64,000 nucleotides of DNA from Siderastrea radians (lineage: Eukaryota > Cnidaria > Anthozoa > Scleractinia > Rhizangiidae), in contig OZ024895.1 of NCBI GenBank assembly GCA_964017195.1, positions 12,330,501 through 12,394,500 on the forward strand, written 5' to 3'. Both the position numbers and the translations under genes were made by a program. Positions 24,387-36,248 of this stretch are shown here, piece after piece. The stretch's first letter is position 1; every line of letters begins with the position of its first letter. Below the pieces are notes generated by a model. That model ran no database searches, was not told the origin of the DNA, and worked only from the letters and a program-made list of their open reading frames with translations.

Positions 24387-27300
24387 CCGGCCGTCGCCAT
24401 GATGGCGATCGCCGGTTTATAAAATGGACACGGTTTTTCGTAAAAGCAAGTTGGCTTAACATACGAAGAAAGTGCTGTAAAGCTTGTGGTACGGGTACTC
24501 AAGAGCGGTACTGTCTTATATAAGACGCATGCGCATGTTAGTCTTCTGAATGTTACCTTCCTATGTTTTTGTCTTTTAATTTACAGTATTTAAGATATGA
24601 ACGGCGAAGGGTTGTTTAAGTTTGGGGTTTTTTGTACAGTACAGCCCAAAAATAATGCACGCGCAAGAACTTCTTTTTGCGTCCGCAAGCCGAGAACTTC
24701 TTGCGGCTACTTGCAGGATGCCTGCACTTGAATACTGCAAGCCGCAAGAACGTCTTTGCGTTTAGAAGTTAAAACCGCAAGAACTTCTTTGTGGTAAGAT
24801 ATCTGGACCGCAAGTAAGCACAAGAACGTCTTTGCGCTAACATCTTAAAAACCCGGAACCCGGAGAAGGTAAAAAAGAGACCACTTTGTAGCGCAAGGCA
24901 CGTTCGAAATTGGCTGCCTTTGTAACTTGCAATCAGTTGTTTATTTGGTCCCTTGTACGTTTTTTTCTTCGGTTTTGAATTTTTTATCCGATAAAGAGTT
25001 CACTAGGCTCTGAATTTGACACTGGTGGCCTTCTATGTTATTTTTTAACGGCTAGGGAGAAATGAGACTCAAACGAAGCACGCGTATGTTATTGTTTATG
25101 TGTCCCGGAGTCCCAGACATGCGGTACGCTTAGCGGCGCGAAAGATTTCGCTCGATTTATTTCACTTAAATGAGAAACAATGGCAAAGCACAGTCCATCA
25201 GTCACATTATTAAAGAACCGACATTCACCTGCTCAGTGTTGCTGTACTTCCACCAACATATTAAACTCGGACAAATACTTTTAATTAGTTGCGCTCACAC
25301 GTGTGAGAAATGAACATGGTCACTCAGATGAGAAGAAATAATACCCGAAGTCTTAATTGGAAAAACACATTATGTTTGTAAAAATAGTTCCACTCATTAC
25401 GCTGAAGTCGATATCACATTTTAAATCTTCGAAGTAAACCAAAAAAGTCTGAAGGAAACTAAAACTCCGCGATCTGAAAGAAACTCGGCACGTCAATTCC
25501 AACCTGAGTAAACACAAATCTGCCGTATGCAAATTTGGTATGATTTGCTTGAATGACATTTTGTAACGCAATGCATGAGCAGTTCTCTAAGCCGTCAAGA
25601 CAGCAAGCCCCGGGCAGCAAGCTGTGTCGAAAGGCGAATGTGTAGTTGAAATCATATGTCTATGCTATTTCTTCGAGTATCCCTTTTTTGCTGGGAAATT
25701 AAACTGGTAAAGATGCAGGGATTCTTGATGACTTCACCCACGCGATGGCATGACCTCCTGTCTTGTCTTGTCTTGCCTGTCAAAGAAGAGTTCGCGCAGT
25801 TTGCCACAATTATAGCTTTTGGACCTTTTTGTTTCTATTTCTTGGATGGAATAAAAAACTGAATTGAGTCAGTTCTGAGTTGAACCCGTATCACTGTATC
25901 TGAGAGACACGCTTAAAAAAATTGTTCATGTTTTGTCATGTGCCGGAGATCATGTTTACCGGGTGTTTATCTTGCAGTCGGAAAGCTGGCGGATATTCCA
26001 TTTCGTGATGTGAATTTTTTCTTCGATACTTCGGTTGTGCGAACATTTGCTTCCTTGATTTTTTGATTAGCCTTGTGAACTTTCGCTTGACTTGGCAAAT
26101 TGTCGCGCCAACACGCCAACACGCCAACACGGCGAAAAATCGCTCGAAAGCTCAGTGATATTTCAAAGAGAATAGAGCGCGAGATTCGCTCTCATTACTT
26201 TTGCAATACCTCACACTAACACGAGCACTACAAGTTTCTTCGGCTGGACCCTCAGTACTTCTTGCGCCTTCTTGCGGCTTGCGGTAACATTAGATTTTGC
26301 GGCTAGATTTTCATCTCCTTGCGTTTCGAATGTTCTTGCGGGTAAACTGCAAAAACCTAGCACTTTCACTTCTTGCGCGGGCTTGCGTGTTCTTGCGGCG
26401 CAAGAACTTCTTGCGCCACTTTTTGCGCGTGCATTATTTTTGATAGGATTGAATGCGAAAATAGGATTGAATGCGAAATTGACTGTGTTGTCTGATCTAG
26501 TTAGTGGTTATGGTGAAAATTTTTTTAGCGCAGGAGTTTTTTTTATTGGGATTGACATTTTGAGGGGTGTAAAAATGTGGGAGTCAGAAGGATTTGTGAA
26601 TGTCAGGAGCATATCACGTTTTTGTGAATGTGATTTGCTTTGAAAGTTGCGTTTTGCGTGAGAGGCAGTTTCCCTTGGCGTTTTATGGGGGGGGGGGTGG
26701 TTTGCGAAGTGGATTGTAAGGTTTCTGATTGGCTAACTTGTATTTCGCAGCGGACAAAAAGGACAGTTGCGTTTTGCCGGCGTGGGCTAGGAAGAGAAGG
26801 AATTGGTACTAGTATGATGATGCAATACTAGTTGATTGCACATCAGTACATGATAGTTCTTGTGAACGGAGAGAAATGAGTGTTTATTTGAGGCGAGAAG
26901 TTGATACGAAGGAATCGTCATTAATAAGGAGATTAATTAATAAGGCAGGTGTTACGAGTCTTTTTGCATTGAAAGAACGAAAATATCTGAATATTATCGA
27001 CGGATTTGTGTGTTTTGCGTGTGGTGTTCGCTAAAGGCTACGAGCAGTCTCACTTTCCGTTCAGAGATAGATAGTGAAGGAAAAGAAAAACAGGCGAGTG
27101 AACGCGAAATCGATTGCGGCTCGACAGGCGCGTTAGCTTTCAAAGACGTGGGCGACTTTCGTCCCCGCTCGCTTGTTTACCGGGTTAGCAAACTGGATTT
27201 AAACATCACGTCATGAGATATCTTGACGTGCCCCATACTCTGACGATCTGCTCGAGCTCGTGTTTATCAAGCGTTATATTTTGATTCTACTGCTATGTTC

Positions 27301-27602
27301 ACTGTTTGTATTTAAGGTCTAGGCACAACAGTAAATACTTCGTCGTCCCTGTGTGAGCATTCTCAGTTGTGGACGAATTCATATCGACATTCAACGTTTG
27401 AGTGATTTTGCGTTTTTCAGCACAAATAAAGCGATAAGAAAGATAAGCTGAGTCATCAGAGTTTAAACATTACGTCATCCAGTACCGCTATAGTCAAAAT
27501 ATTGTGTCACACAATCACACTTTTCGTCACGCCGGTTCGTAAAAAAAGAGGATCGCGCTAACATTTGTGAAACCTAGGGGTGGGGAGGGTCAGAATGGCC
27601 GG
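24387..27602. mobile_element. 3.2-kb TTAA-flanked element nested in the larger TIR element
   Basis: The inserted block is bounded by TTAA-CCGGCC on the left (TTAA 24,383-24,386) and GGCCGG-TTAA on the right (27,603-27,606). TTAA target duplication is the hallmark of piggyBac and Kolobok transposases. Next to the left end is a palindrome (CGCCATGATGGCG). No transposase frame is recognised, so it is probably non-autonomous. It contains a second-level insertion at 24,647-26,442. Confidence 0.6.
24647..26442. mobile_element. 1.8-kb element with CGCAAGAA subterminal repeats
   Basis: A perfect 20-base inverted end, CAAAAATAATGCACGCGCAA (24,647-24,666), returns as its complement at 26,423-26,442. 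Just inside both ends CGCAAGAAC/GTTCTTGCG motifs repeat many times, some as full palindromes (GCGCAAGAACTTCTTGCGC at about 26,399-26,417). Such dense subterminal sites normally bind the transposase. The interior has no convincing gene. No clear target duplication was seen. Confidence 0.7.
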
Positions 27603-27939
27603 TTAAAATGCCCAATGGGCTTTCTTGTTCTAACTACTGCGAACTTTACAATTTCTACTCAAAAGAAGATTTCTACAGTCCATTACCGAACGACTAGAAT
27701 CAAGGCTATAACGGAAACTCAGGCGACTTAGTCGAAAATGATTTCATTTCACCTTCTGGCGGCAGGTGAGTCTGGACTACTAACTCGATTTCCGTTGCAA
27801 CTTTTCAAATTATATTTTTCTGCCTTGATCGCGTCCAAGTTGCAGGAGGTGTTGAACAGTCTAAATTCACTGTTAGAGTTCAGCTACATAACGTCTCTTC
27901 TTTTTCTAGGTATCTTGAAAATGTTTTGTATTCCTTGAG

Positions 27940-28879
27940 GTGCCTTGTATTCCTTGTATTCCCGGAATGAACTGCGATGCCCGACGTTGTTTACTTTGTT
28001 GAGCGTTACCCCCCATGAATATTTATCAACTTAACGCAACTTTCATCCTGTTCTGGATTAATATTGGATGTACGAGCATTAAAGGAAGCTATAGACATTC
28101 ATTTTTATGGGCGGCAACGGCTTAGCATCCCCGAAAAATGTATTTTGCCAAGTTCTAGGAATATGTCAGTGACCTTTGACACGAGCGATATTTATGTTAA
28201 CACGCTGTCAATGACGGAGTTCTAACCTGTTTTCGCTTGTGATCCAGGGAGATACCCGCACGTTTGAGCCTACAAATTGATTAAATAAGGTAAGAACTTT
28301 GCTGTGATGTTGTTTTTTAATCCAATTTAGGCCGCAAACGATGCGAAATTGTTTCTTGTATTTGGCCCATTTTTGGGATCTCATTATAGGCTTCAGAGTA
28401 GGTTGTCTTTAACTTCACCTGGCGTGCTCAAAAATTTATCAACTTTTTCCACATTTTGTCTTCGAACTAAGTCGATCTATCTTAGATACTAGGTCGAAGC
28501 AAAATTTTGCAAACTGCACCTAATTGGCCGTAGCGCGCCACTCAAAATCCATAAATTTCAGCCTTTCGATCACCGCCGGAAACCCCGTTGCGGGCAAAAT
28601 TGTTTTTTGGCTTGTAGCGAAGCAAAAATAAAGTATTGGAAAATAAATAAAGTGGTTTTGATACATGTGTACCAAACCCTTTTCACAAACGAAAAATAAA
28701 GGAAAACTATTTCTGGTCGCGAAATCGAGTGGACCGCTTTTAGCGAGAATGCCACTTAATATTCCTTGTAACTGAACTGCAAGTACTATCTCCACTCTCC
28801 ACTGCCAACTTTATCTAAAGTACGACGGAGACACTGAAGAACCGGAGAATGACCTTCCAGTCTATACAAATACACATAT
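27940..28879. other. Gene-free AT-rich host DNA
   Basis: No convincing coding frame, repeat pair or RNA gene was seen. Confidence 0.5.
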
Positions 28880-29036
28880 TAACGTAATAACTACTACTCC
28901 CTGTAAGTATATATTAATATACTTACAGTTTATGAATGTGAAATATATTAACGTATACTAATATATATTAATATCTATTTGTTAATATATATTTATTAAT
29001 ATATATTAATATACATTAATATACATATATCATAAC
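28880..29036. repeat. Degenerate (ATTAAT)n AT-rich tract
   Basis: Repeated TATTAATATA words cover about 150 bases. Confidence 0.8.
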
Positions 29037-29574
29037 TCAGATATATAAATTGCTTTTCCTTACGATAAAACTGCAAGTCTTTTCGTCACCATCTAGTTGT
29101 AAACTTTCTTACAATTCAACGGAGACAACGGAGACCCGGAGAATGAGCTCACCTTCACGTCCAAGCTGCCGAGTTCAATTTTAATATACACACAATGCGG
29201 ATTTAAGTAATTGCACATGAAAATTATAACCAAAAACTATTATGTAGGTATAAAATGAATTTGCGTGACGTTGCTTTGTCAGTTGAGCACACGGCCTCTC
29301 CAGGTATGTGCGCACTAGAAGAGGATGGAGTGCAAGCTGTCTTATTGTTACATGGGGAAAACTTCGTACAAACAAAAGGATGCATGGAAATTACAGTTAA
29401 CTCTTTTTATGTGGGTACACAATAAATCTGACTAACGACACTTAGACTGTCATTTGAGCACAAGAAACCATGGCCTCTAGACCTGCAAGGCAGCTTAATA
29501 GTAAGGTAAGCAATATCTCTTTTATTCTTTTCGTAGGGCTTCTAAGATAAAGAAGGCTTCCACTAATATTTGTA

Positions 29575-30175
29575 CCTAAATCCGCCATTTTGAAAATGGG
29601 CCAGACAAGGAACGAGCTACAACTACTTTGTAACTGTAATAAGACCTTTTCTTTTACAAATCCGTCATATTAAAATGGTCAAAGAAACACCTCTTTACGG
29701 AAAAGCCCGCCATTTTGAAAATATGCCAATCAAGGAAAAACGTGAAACTTATTTGTTATTGCTGTAAGACCTTTTCGCGGAAACATCCGCCATATAAAAA
29801 TAGCCGGAAAACGAAACGAACTACAGCTACTTGATTGTTGAGTTAACACTATTTCACGGAAGAGCCCGCCATTTTGAAAATAAGCCAATCAAGGAAAAAC
29901 CTAAAACTCCTAAGTTATTGTAGTAAGATCTTTTCGTGGAAATATCCGGCATTTTGAAATGGCCAAGACAAGAAACGAACTGCAGCTACTTTTTTGTTGA
30001 AGTAACACTTTTTTGCGGCAAAGCCCACCATTTTGAAAATAAACCAAGCAAGGAAATAACTACACCTCCTTTATAAAAACGGATCCAGAAAATAGATATC
30101 TACACTTACTTAGGCGGGAAATGAAAAAAATCTACATGCGGGAAAACCACTATTTTGTAAATGGGCAAGACAAGA
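29575..30175. repeat. ~80-bp minisatellite with CGCCATTTTGAAAAT cores
   Basis: The core (C)CGCCATTTTGAAAAT recurs, with variants, at about 29,583, 29,707, 29,863, 29,945, 30,022 and 30,150, with weaker copies at 29,665 and 29,786. Spacing is mostly 77-84 bases. Each core is followed by ..GGCCAGACAAGGAACGAGCTAC or ..GCCAATCAAGGAAAAACC, so two unit types alternate. CAAAATGGCGG is YY1-like. It abuts the non-LTR fragment. Confidence 0.7.
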
Positions 30176-30189
30176 CTCGAACTACAACT

Positions 30190-31250
30190 ACTTTCTAGAA
30201 CTTCAAATTGCTCTGGAACGTGAATTCACTAAAATAAGTAATTGGTACACTGATAACAGCTTGCCTATAAATGTCAAGAAGACCAAACTTATGCTGGCAG
30301 GCAGTAAAAGGATGCTGTCCTTATTTGAAGACTTTGAGTTACAATCAAATGGTACAGAAATCGATCGCGTGCAGTCATTCAAATATCTGGGAGTAACAAT
30401 GGATTCAAAATTGAGCTGGAAGCCACATATCAGCAATTTGCTAAAGAAACTAGGTCATCGCCTTTCTTTGTTTAATCGCACATTTCATATGTTAGACAAT
30501 AGAACTCGCATAGCCTTCTACAATGGGCTAGTGCTGCCACACCTAGACTATGCCGACACAGTGTGGGGAGATCAACCCGGTCTAAAATCAGAAATGTAAA
30601 AACTGCAAAGTTTTCAGAACAAATTTGCGAAGAAAATTAAATTAGGCAAGATGTCTTCTTCAGAAGCTCTGAAGTGTCTGAATTGGCTCCCTCTGGCTGG
30701 AAGACGTCTTTCTCACCGATGTACCGCAGTAGAAAATGCAATCAAAGGAGACATTCCGCAACATTTTGAAAGTTTTAAATCGACATTAAGAAGTTCACAT
30801 GGCTACAACACTAGACATGGCTACTTACCTAGATTGCCTAAACCTAAAACGGAATGCGGAAAGAGAGTGTCCTACTTCCGTTTTACAAATGACTGGATGT
30901 CTCTCCCAGTATTTTTAAGAAAGCCAATGCCATGCACAATTTTTAAGAAAAACCTTACAAGATTCTTGATGGATAAACATTTTTAGACGATAAATAAATA
31001 TTTTTTGGGATGTACGACGTATTGTTAATAGATAATTATTTGTAATTAGTTTATTAGGACAGTAGGTAGTTTTAGTAGTTTTAATCATTGTATATTTTAT
31101 ATTTTAGATCTGTGACATTTGTATTTCTTATTTTAGATTTTAATACTTTTTATTTTATGGAGGACCTCCCTGAAAACCACGTATTTATGTGACAGGCGCT
31201 TCCTCTTTAAAGATTGTTTTTATTATCATTATTATTATTATTATTTTCGC
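30190..31250 (+). pseudogene. 5'-truncated non-LTR retrotransposon (reverse transcriptase C-terminus)
   Basis: From about 30,190 the frame reads as the end of a LINE reverse transcriptase: ALEREFTKISNWYTDNSLPI, the NVKKTKLM motif, then FKYLGVTMDSKLSWKPHI (the YLGV thumb motif), then LPHLDYADTVWG. One in-frame TAA at 30,597-30,599 breaks it. The same frame resumes and ends at 30,986 with the C-terminal RLSHRCTAVENAIKG and TRHGYLPRLP-type segments seen in CR1/jockey-like elements. A 3' UTR with a short (ATT)n tail ends near 31,250. Truncation at the 5' side is normal for LINE insertion. Confidence 0.85.
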
Positions 31251-31540
31251 GGAAAAGTCGTTCATTCTGAAGATTGGTGAACTGGGTACTTAGTACAGTA
31301 GCTTGAACAATTATTTATTTCCTTAGTGTTTAATAATGTGTGATACATTTATCTGATCTTCTAATTTATTTGTTTTCTTTTTTTTACCACAGAGTATACG
31401 AAGTGCCTTGGTAAGCACAATCCTTCCTGCAGCCTCCACATGCTCATTGATATCTGCAAAGGTTTCCTTTCGAAGAGGTGATAATGACACGATATTGAGT
31501 ACAAAGCTAGTACGTCGCGTACAGACGAGACAAATCACCG

Positions 31541-33503
31541 GACGTCGCCTTCTTTAAAGAGGTCCTGGAGAACAGTCTGAGTGAAGACGAAATTGGGCAT
31601 TTCTGCGAATATTTCATTCGACTTCTAAATTACGGAACCAAACAGCAGAAAGAGAAGGTCCTTTGTTTAATCGGCAAGCCCAATAGTGGGAAAACAAGTT
31701 TGTTCACCCCAATTACTGCTATTATCCCACAAAGGTTAGTGAACTCAACTTAGACCATAAGATTCCATAAATGTTATTTGTTATTCTTCCCGTTCAGATA
31801 TTTTGGTAAATGACCATGGCATTTAAACCTCGACTAGTCAACAATCACTCTGTATTACTTATCTGTAAAAGAACCAATTGCATGGACTTCGCTGTATAAG
31901 ATCTACATATCAATTATTTTTGTATACTGTTCTGTAACTGCTACACGTCTAAGACATTTGTTTTATAGCTGCCAACTGAGGATAAGTGATCTCCTTAGTT
32001 TGTCTTTTTTTCTTGTTGATCTCAGATACATAGCCATGATAACTAAACAAAAAGCTTTCAATAAAATCCTGATCGATCAGGAAACCCAAGTAATATTTCT
32101 GGACGAAGCTTACGCTGGACTGTTGGAGCCGGATGATTGGAAGGTAGATTGAGTTAACTTTGACAACCTCTTGCTTTATATATTTTCCTTGATTTTGTTG
32201 TTTTTCTCGAACGAAAATGTTTTTTTTTTCGTTTTAGGTGCCCACCCAGGGTGGACTTATGGCACCCGACCAAAAAGTTAAGACGTCTAGAGCTATGAAC
32301 CTACGTTGCCCGATGTTTTTCACCTGTCAAAGTGACATGGACTTTGGGGACGCACACAACGCTGCGATGGAGGTGCGTTTACGCAAATTTCACTTCAGGA
32401 CCCTCAAATCCCCACCCGTAGCCGGCGTTCAGACCTTTTTAAAGGAGCACGCAATGGACTGCATCGTGTGGGCAACGAAAGTGGCTGTTACACCAGACGA
32501 CGAGTTGCCTCGGCCCTCTACAGAAACATACAGCGACGACGAGCCATTTGGCGAGGAAGAGAAAGCGCGTATAAAGAATCTGACGTTGGATGGAAGCGAC
32601 AGAGACAGTTACGAAGACGTTGCTGTCGAGACCTGTGAAGAGACGTCACAACGAAGCCAAGAAAGCGACGAAAGTGAGAGAGTGAACGAAGAAGAGGTCA
32701 GTTCCAGCTACGTAGATATGGGAGAAAGACCTGGAAATGATCTCCAAACTCCGTGAGAAAGAACCACCACACAGTTTGAAGTGCAGACAACTTGAAATAA
32801 TCGGCGCTAGTGTCAAGCAGTTAAAAGAGGATTGCCGTAGCCGGGAGGAAGTTAGAGTGGCACAGTTTTTGGACCGCGGTGGATTGCTGTTGGTATGCTA
32901 AGAGAAGAGGATGCACACCTTCTACAGTCCGTCGATGGACCGTACCATCCAAACATCGAGAAGACCAGAGAGGAATACTTCGCTAAGAAAAAAGCCGAAG
33001 AGGAAAGAGCTCTAAAAGAAAAAGCTCAAAGCTACTACGAAGATGAATGGGTTATGGTCAAAGAAAAAGAGTTGCAAGATCTTCAAAGAAAAGAAGATGC
33101 AACGACGGATCCAGACACCAAACGTGCTCTCGCTTACGTCATGGAAGTTGCCGTGGATGCCTTAAAGGGGAGGTTTCAGCGAGAGGACGTACCTGGACTA
33201 AAGAAGTATGTGCTGTTGGAGCGAAGACGTGTTGCCATAGAACTTGGCTGGTGTTCACGCGACCAAGCAGCAACGATTCAAAGCATTTGGTGCCCACTGC
33301 CATACCCGAGAGAGCAGGAATCGGACGAAGACCAAGAGATGTTCATTACACAATCGACAGCCCTTTCACAGCTCCGTTCTCAAGTACCCAGCCAAACAAG
33401 CACCCCAAAGAAGGGAACCAAGAAGAAAGGCCAGTTGGAACGGGTGCCAAAACGGGGGCGCATTACAAATTTCTTTTCCCCAAGTCAACAAGGCGAACAT
33501 TGA
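31541..33503 (+). pseudogene. Intron-bearing superfamily 3 (viral-type) helicase gene, decayed
   Basis: Exon A (31,541-31,734) holds Walker A (LIGKPNSGKTSLF) and ends at a GTTAGT donor. Exon B (32,026-32,143) follows a T-rich tract and CAG, and holds Walker B (VIFLDEA). Exon C starts at 32,238 after TTTTAG with PTQGGLMAPDQKVKTSRAMN and CPMFFTCQSDMDFG. Phases agree across both introns (291 and 94 bases). This order of Walker A, Walker B and a B'/sensor loop is that of SF3 replication helicases (papillomavirus E1, polyomavirus LT, parvovirus NS1). The frame then breaks near 32,720-32,756 and again near 32,893. The last open part (to 33,503) is Lys/Glu-rich and ends in RGRITNFFSPS, a PIP-box-like string. 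Upstream, 31,393-31,540 has Cys/His-containing pieces broken by stops. I call it a pseudogene but recent. Confidence 0.65.
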
Positions 33504-33799
33504 ACATCTGCATTGACACGGACGACTTAAAGTGAATATCGAAATAACTTGTATCTTGTTATTTTATGTCCATCCCAAATAAGCAAGGAGGTCTCTACAC
33601 TTTTTCATTCACTTTTTCCTAGCGTAATCCAAACATGTATTGTAAGATTAATTTTGGTCAATTACGTCAAGAACAAAGACTTTGTTTATTTGACAGTTAC
33701 GTCCAAGAGTAAACTAAAGAACTGAATTTATAGATGTATACAGTAATAAAAGTCCCGTTTACAGCAAGCGTATTCTCTTTATTAGTCTCAGTAATTACG

Positions 33800-34157
33800 T
33801 TAAGGACAATCTTTTGCGACCATGTGCAAAATTTCCAAGGACCTCCAGTTCACCGATTGTAGCACATCACGTTCTTCTCGAAGAATGTCCGATCGTTGAA
33901 CCGGCGACGGGATTGTGTCTAGAAATAGGTTATTTCTCGCAATATCGCGATCCTCCAGCTTTATGGCGATAAAAAGACAGGCCAGGATCAGCTCTCTAAA
34001 TGTATACCCTTTCCTGTTTGAAGTTTTGTTCAAGTGTCGCCAAAGTAGACTTTCCGCCAACAAAGCCGTTTCTTTCGGGTAGTCACAGGCACAAATTTCT
34101 TCCAAATATTCCCCAGCAAATTTTAGATCGCTCAAAGACAGGGCGGGATGTTTTTTC
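33800..34157 (-). CDS. Cyclin-box exon
   Basis: The open frame has no ATG, and a TTGCAG acceptor-like site at its start suggests an internal exon. It reads LLAESLLWRHLNKTSN, FRELILACLFIAIKLEDRDI, then REERDVLQSVNWRS. This is the cyclin box pattern: helix 1 ending in a Leu-rich face, A-CLFIA-KLED helix, and E..VL..L.W. It ends at a TAA about 300 bases downstream of the helicase end, transcribed toward it. No stop interrupts it. A cyclin would help force S phase in a virus-like context, but a host exon captured by chance is possible. The domain call is from pattern memory. Confidence 0.5.
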
Positions 34158-34319
34158 TGCAATCCTGTCAATCTTACTCATTCGGCGCAGCAGAGAAAGA
34201 GGCAAAATGCTCTATGTCGTCCGAATTTGTAGCAAAGAAACATTTCCAAGCATGCTCTTGGAACCAAAAACGGTATGTGATTGGCAGGCCATAACCAATC
34301 ACTGCTAACTTGGGATAAT

Positions 34320-36037
34320 GCTCTATCTTTTAGAATAGGATCCAAGTTTTCTTGCTGCCCTGCTCAGGAGAGAGTTAGGTGTTCTTCCCTCGTGAAACTG
34401 AAAATCGGGGTCCCTGAGAATCGCTTTCCACTGACCGAAGCCTTATCGCTTAAGTCCAGCTTTTAGATATTTGTCTTCCTCTGGAGTGAACATCACATTT
34501 TTTCTTCTCGCGCCAATTTCTGTTTGTCTAGCGTATTGTGTTTTAGTGATCGTTTCGTCTTCGTTGGTTAGAGAACTATCGCTTTTGTCAGCACTGTGCT
34601 CTTGTGAAGAAGTTGACTTGTCTGAAAGTCTCGAGCGCACTTCCATTTCTAGCTCTGTTCCCTTGTCGCCGTGTAGTTTTTCCAAACATTTGTGCGCTTT
34701 ACTAGCGACCTCGCGCGATCGTTGCTTTTGATAGTGAACCTTTGCCACGACAGAGCATGTTTCTGGTCTTCGGAAACTGCGCTTTGCCCACTTCTGCTAA
34801 GATGTCTAGTACTTGCCGTCTCGACTATTTGTCGATAGCGAGTCGGATGAACGAACTTGCCTGTTGCATCGAAGACCAGTTTACTCATTAGTTCTCCTAG
34901 CTTGTTGTGTTGTCCTCCATTTCTCGTCACTAAAACGTAATCACAGTTCGACTTGAGCAGAGGGCGATTGTGATCGATGTAGCCATCTAATACTTGCATG
35001 CTAGTCTCGGTCAGGTAAAGAGAATCAATGCTATATTTTCCTGCTGTTTTGAACATTTTCTGATCAATAAATCCACCGTTAGTTTTAGCTTTGTTCACCA
35101 TTTCAACAGTTAAATACTGATATGTCATCGGGCGCGAGCCTTTAACCTTGATGAACATATATATACAGCGAGAAATTTGGTAGCAAAAGATAAGTCAAAT
35201 GGGGATATCGAACCTGGATTATCCTTGCATGACTTCAGCACGCTTTCGTAGCGCGGCAAGTATCGCCACACGACTTCCAAGAGCTCTTCGAGCGTGGCCC
35301 AGTGTCCCTTGGCTTCTAAGGTGTCGATATCGAGTTCGCTCGTCCATTGTAATCGCATCATCTTGGAGACGGTTTTGCGCACTTTTTTCAAGTACAGTTC
35401 TGTACAAGTTAACCCTCTTAATACCGATTCCGAAGCTCCATTAACGTTTCTGAACTCCCCCACTTCTGCAATGGCGTCCAAGTAGCATATGCGCCCTGCA
35501 TTCCCGAGATTCCACTCATCTTGCATCATGTCAACAAATTTGAAAAGGAGATTAGGCGAACATAGACTAAAGTCAACGACTTCAAATGTGAGATCCCCGT
35601 CGTCTTCGCAACAGAATTTAAGAAATTTCAAACACCTGCTGACAATTTGGTGTGCTTGCCGATCGCTTTTACAACCACCACCACTGCCGGTAAGCCAGGA
35701 CAAGAAACCTTGAGCGATTTTGCTTGACATGTCATAAGAGAGCTTGTCTGATTTTAAGTGAAGTCTTGTCATCATTGGCGTCATTTTTGTTGCTTTGTTG
35801 TTGGCATGCTTCAGTCTGAGTAATGTTTGGCTTTTCGTCGAAATAAAAGTACCAACGGTGTTTGTTCTTGGCGTGTTTTCTACAGCCTCTTTATGTGGTA
35901 AGTCCATCATGCTTACAGCCTTGCACTGGGCAGTGAAAAAGACCATCAGAGTCGTCCTCTTCTAAGTGAAGCCTTTTGGGTTTAGGCGACGCGTTTGGTA
36001 GTTTTGACCAGTCGATTTCCACTCCTCTTTTACTCAT
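34320..36037 (-). pseudogene. Zinc finger / tyrosine recombinase / Myb gene, decayed (Crypton-like)
   Basis: Read on the minus strand from an ATG at 36,037, the order is: a C2H2-like finger (about 35,870-35,935), an N-terminal core-binding helix bundle, a tyrosine recombinase catalytic domain, an acidic linker, and a Myb/SANT domain (FTPEEDKYLKAGLKR and, past a stop, the second half). Recombinase residues seen are the first Arg (GSRPMTYQYL), a beta-hairpin Lys region, HPTR of box II and a Tyr in KVHYQKQRS. Breaks: an in-frame stop at 35,891-35,893, a frame change at a (TA)n run near 35,150, another near 34,740, and a stop at 34,443-34,445. Crypton elements use such recombinases, and Myb tails bind DNA. 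Confidence 0.65.
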
Positions 36038-36248
36038 CTTTTAAGATCTGATATTGTGAAGTTTCTCATGAGACTACTGTATTTATACCAAATAGTTGAC
36101 TTGGTATCCACTTGATATCTGGCCCGTTTTCTACACTCATCTTGTTCAAACCTGCCCTAACGTGATTAAACATGTATCAGGCAAGCCAAGGCTAAAAATT
36201 AAATTTGCCCTTGAGCACGTTAGACTGACAAACTAAAATCAGAACTTG

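Larger units (their letters stand above)
21364..27939. mobile_element. TIR-type element with ~300-550-bp inverted ends, split by a nested insertion
   Basis: The stretch starting CTCAAGGAATACAAAACATT at 21,364 and running to about 21,675 reappears as its reverse complement at about 27,631-27,939. The adjoining 21,700-21,930 reappears inverted at about 24,110-24,380. The right inverted end is therefore broken at about 24,382 by a 3.2-kb insertion. The interior (21.93-24.11 kb) shows no intact transposase. It holds a copy of a GC-ended MITE (22.04-22.51 kb) and an (AAT)n run. A target duplication could not be identified. Confidence 0.7.
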
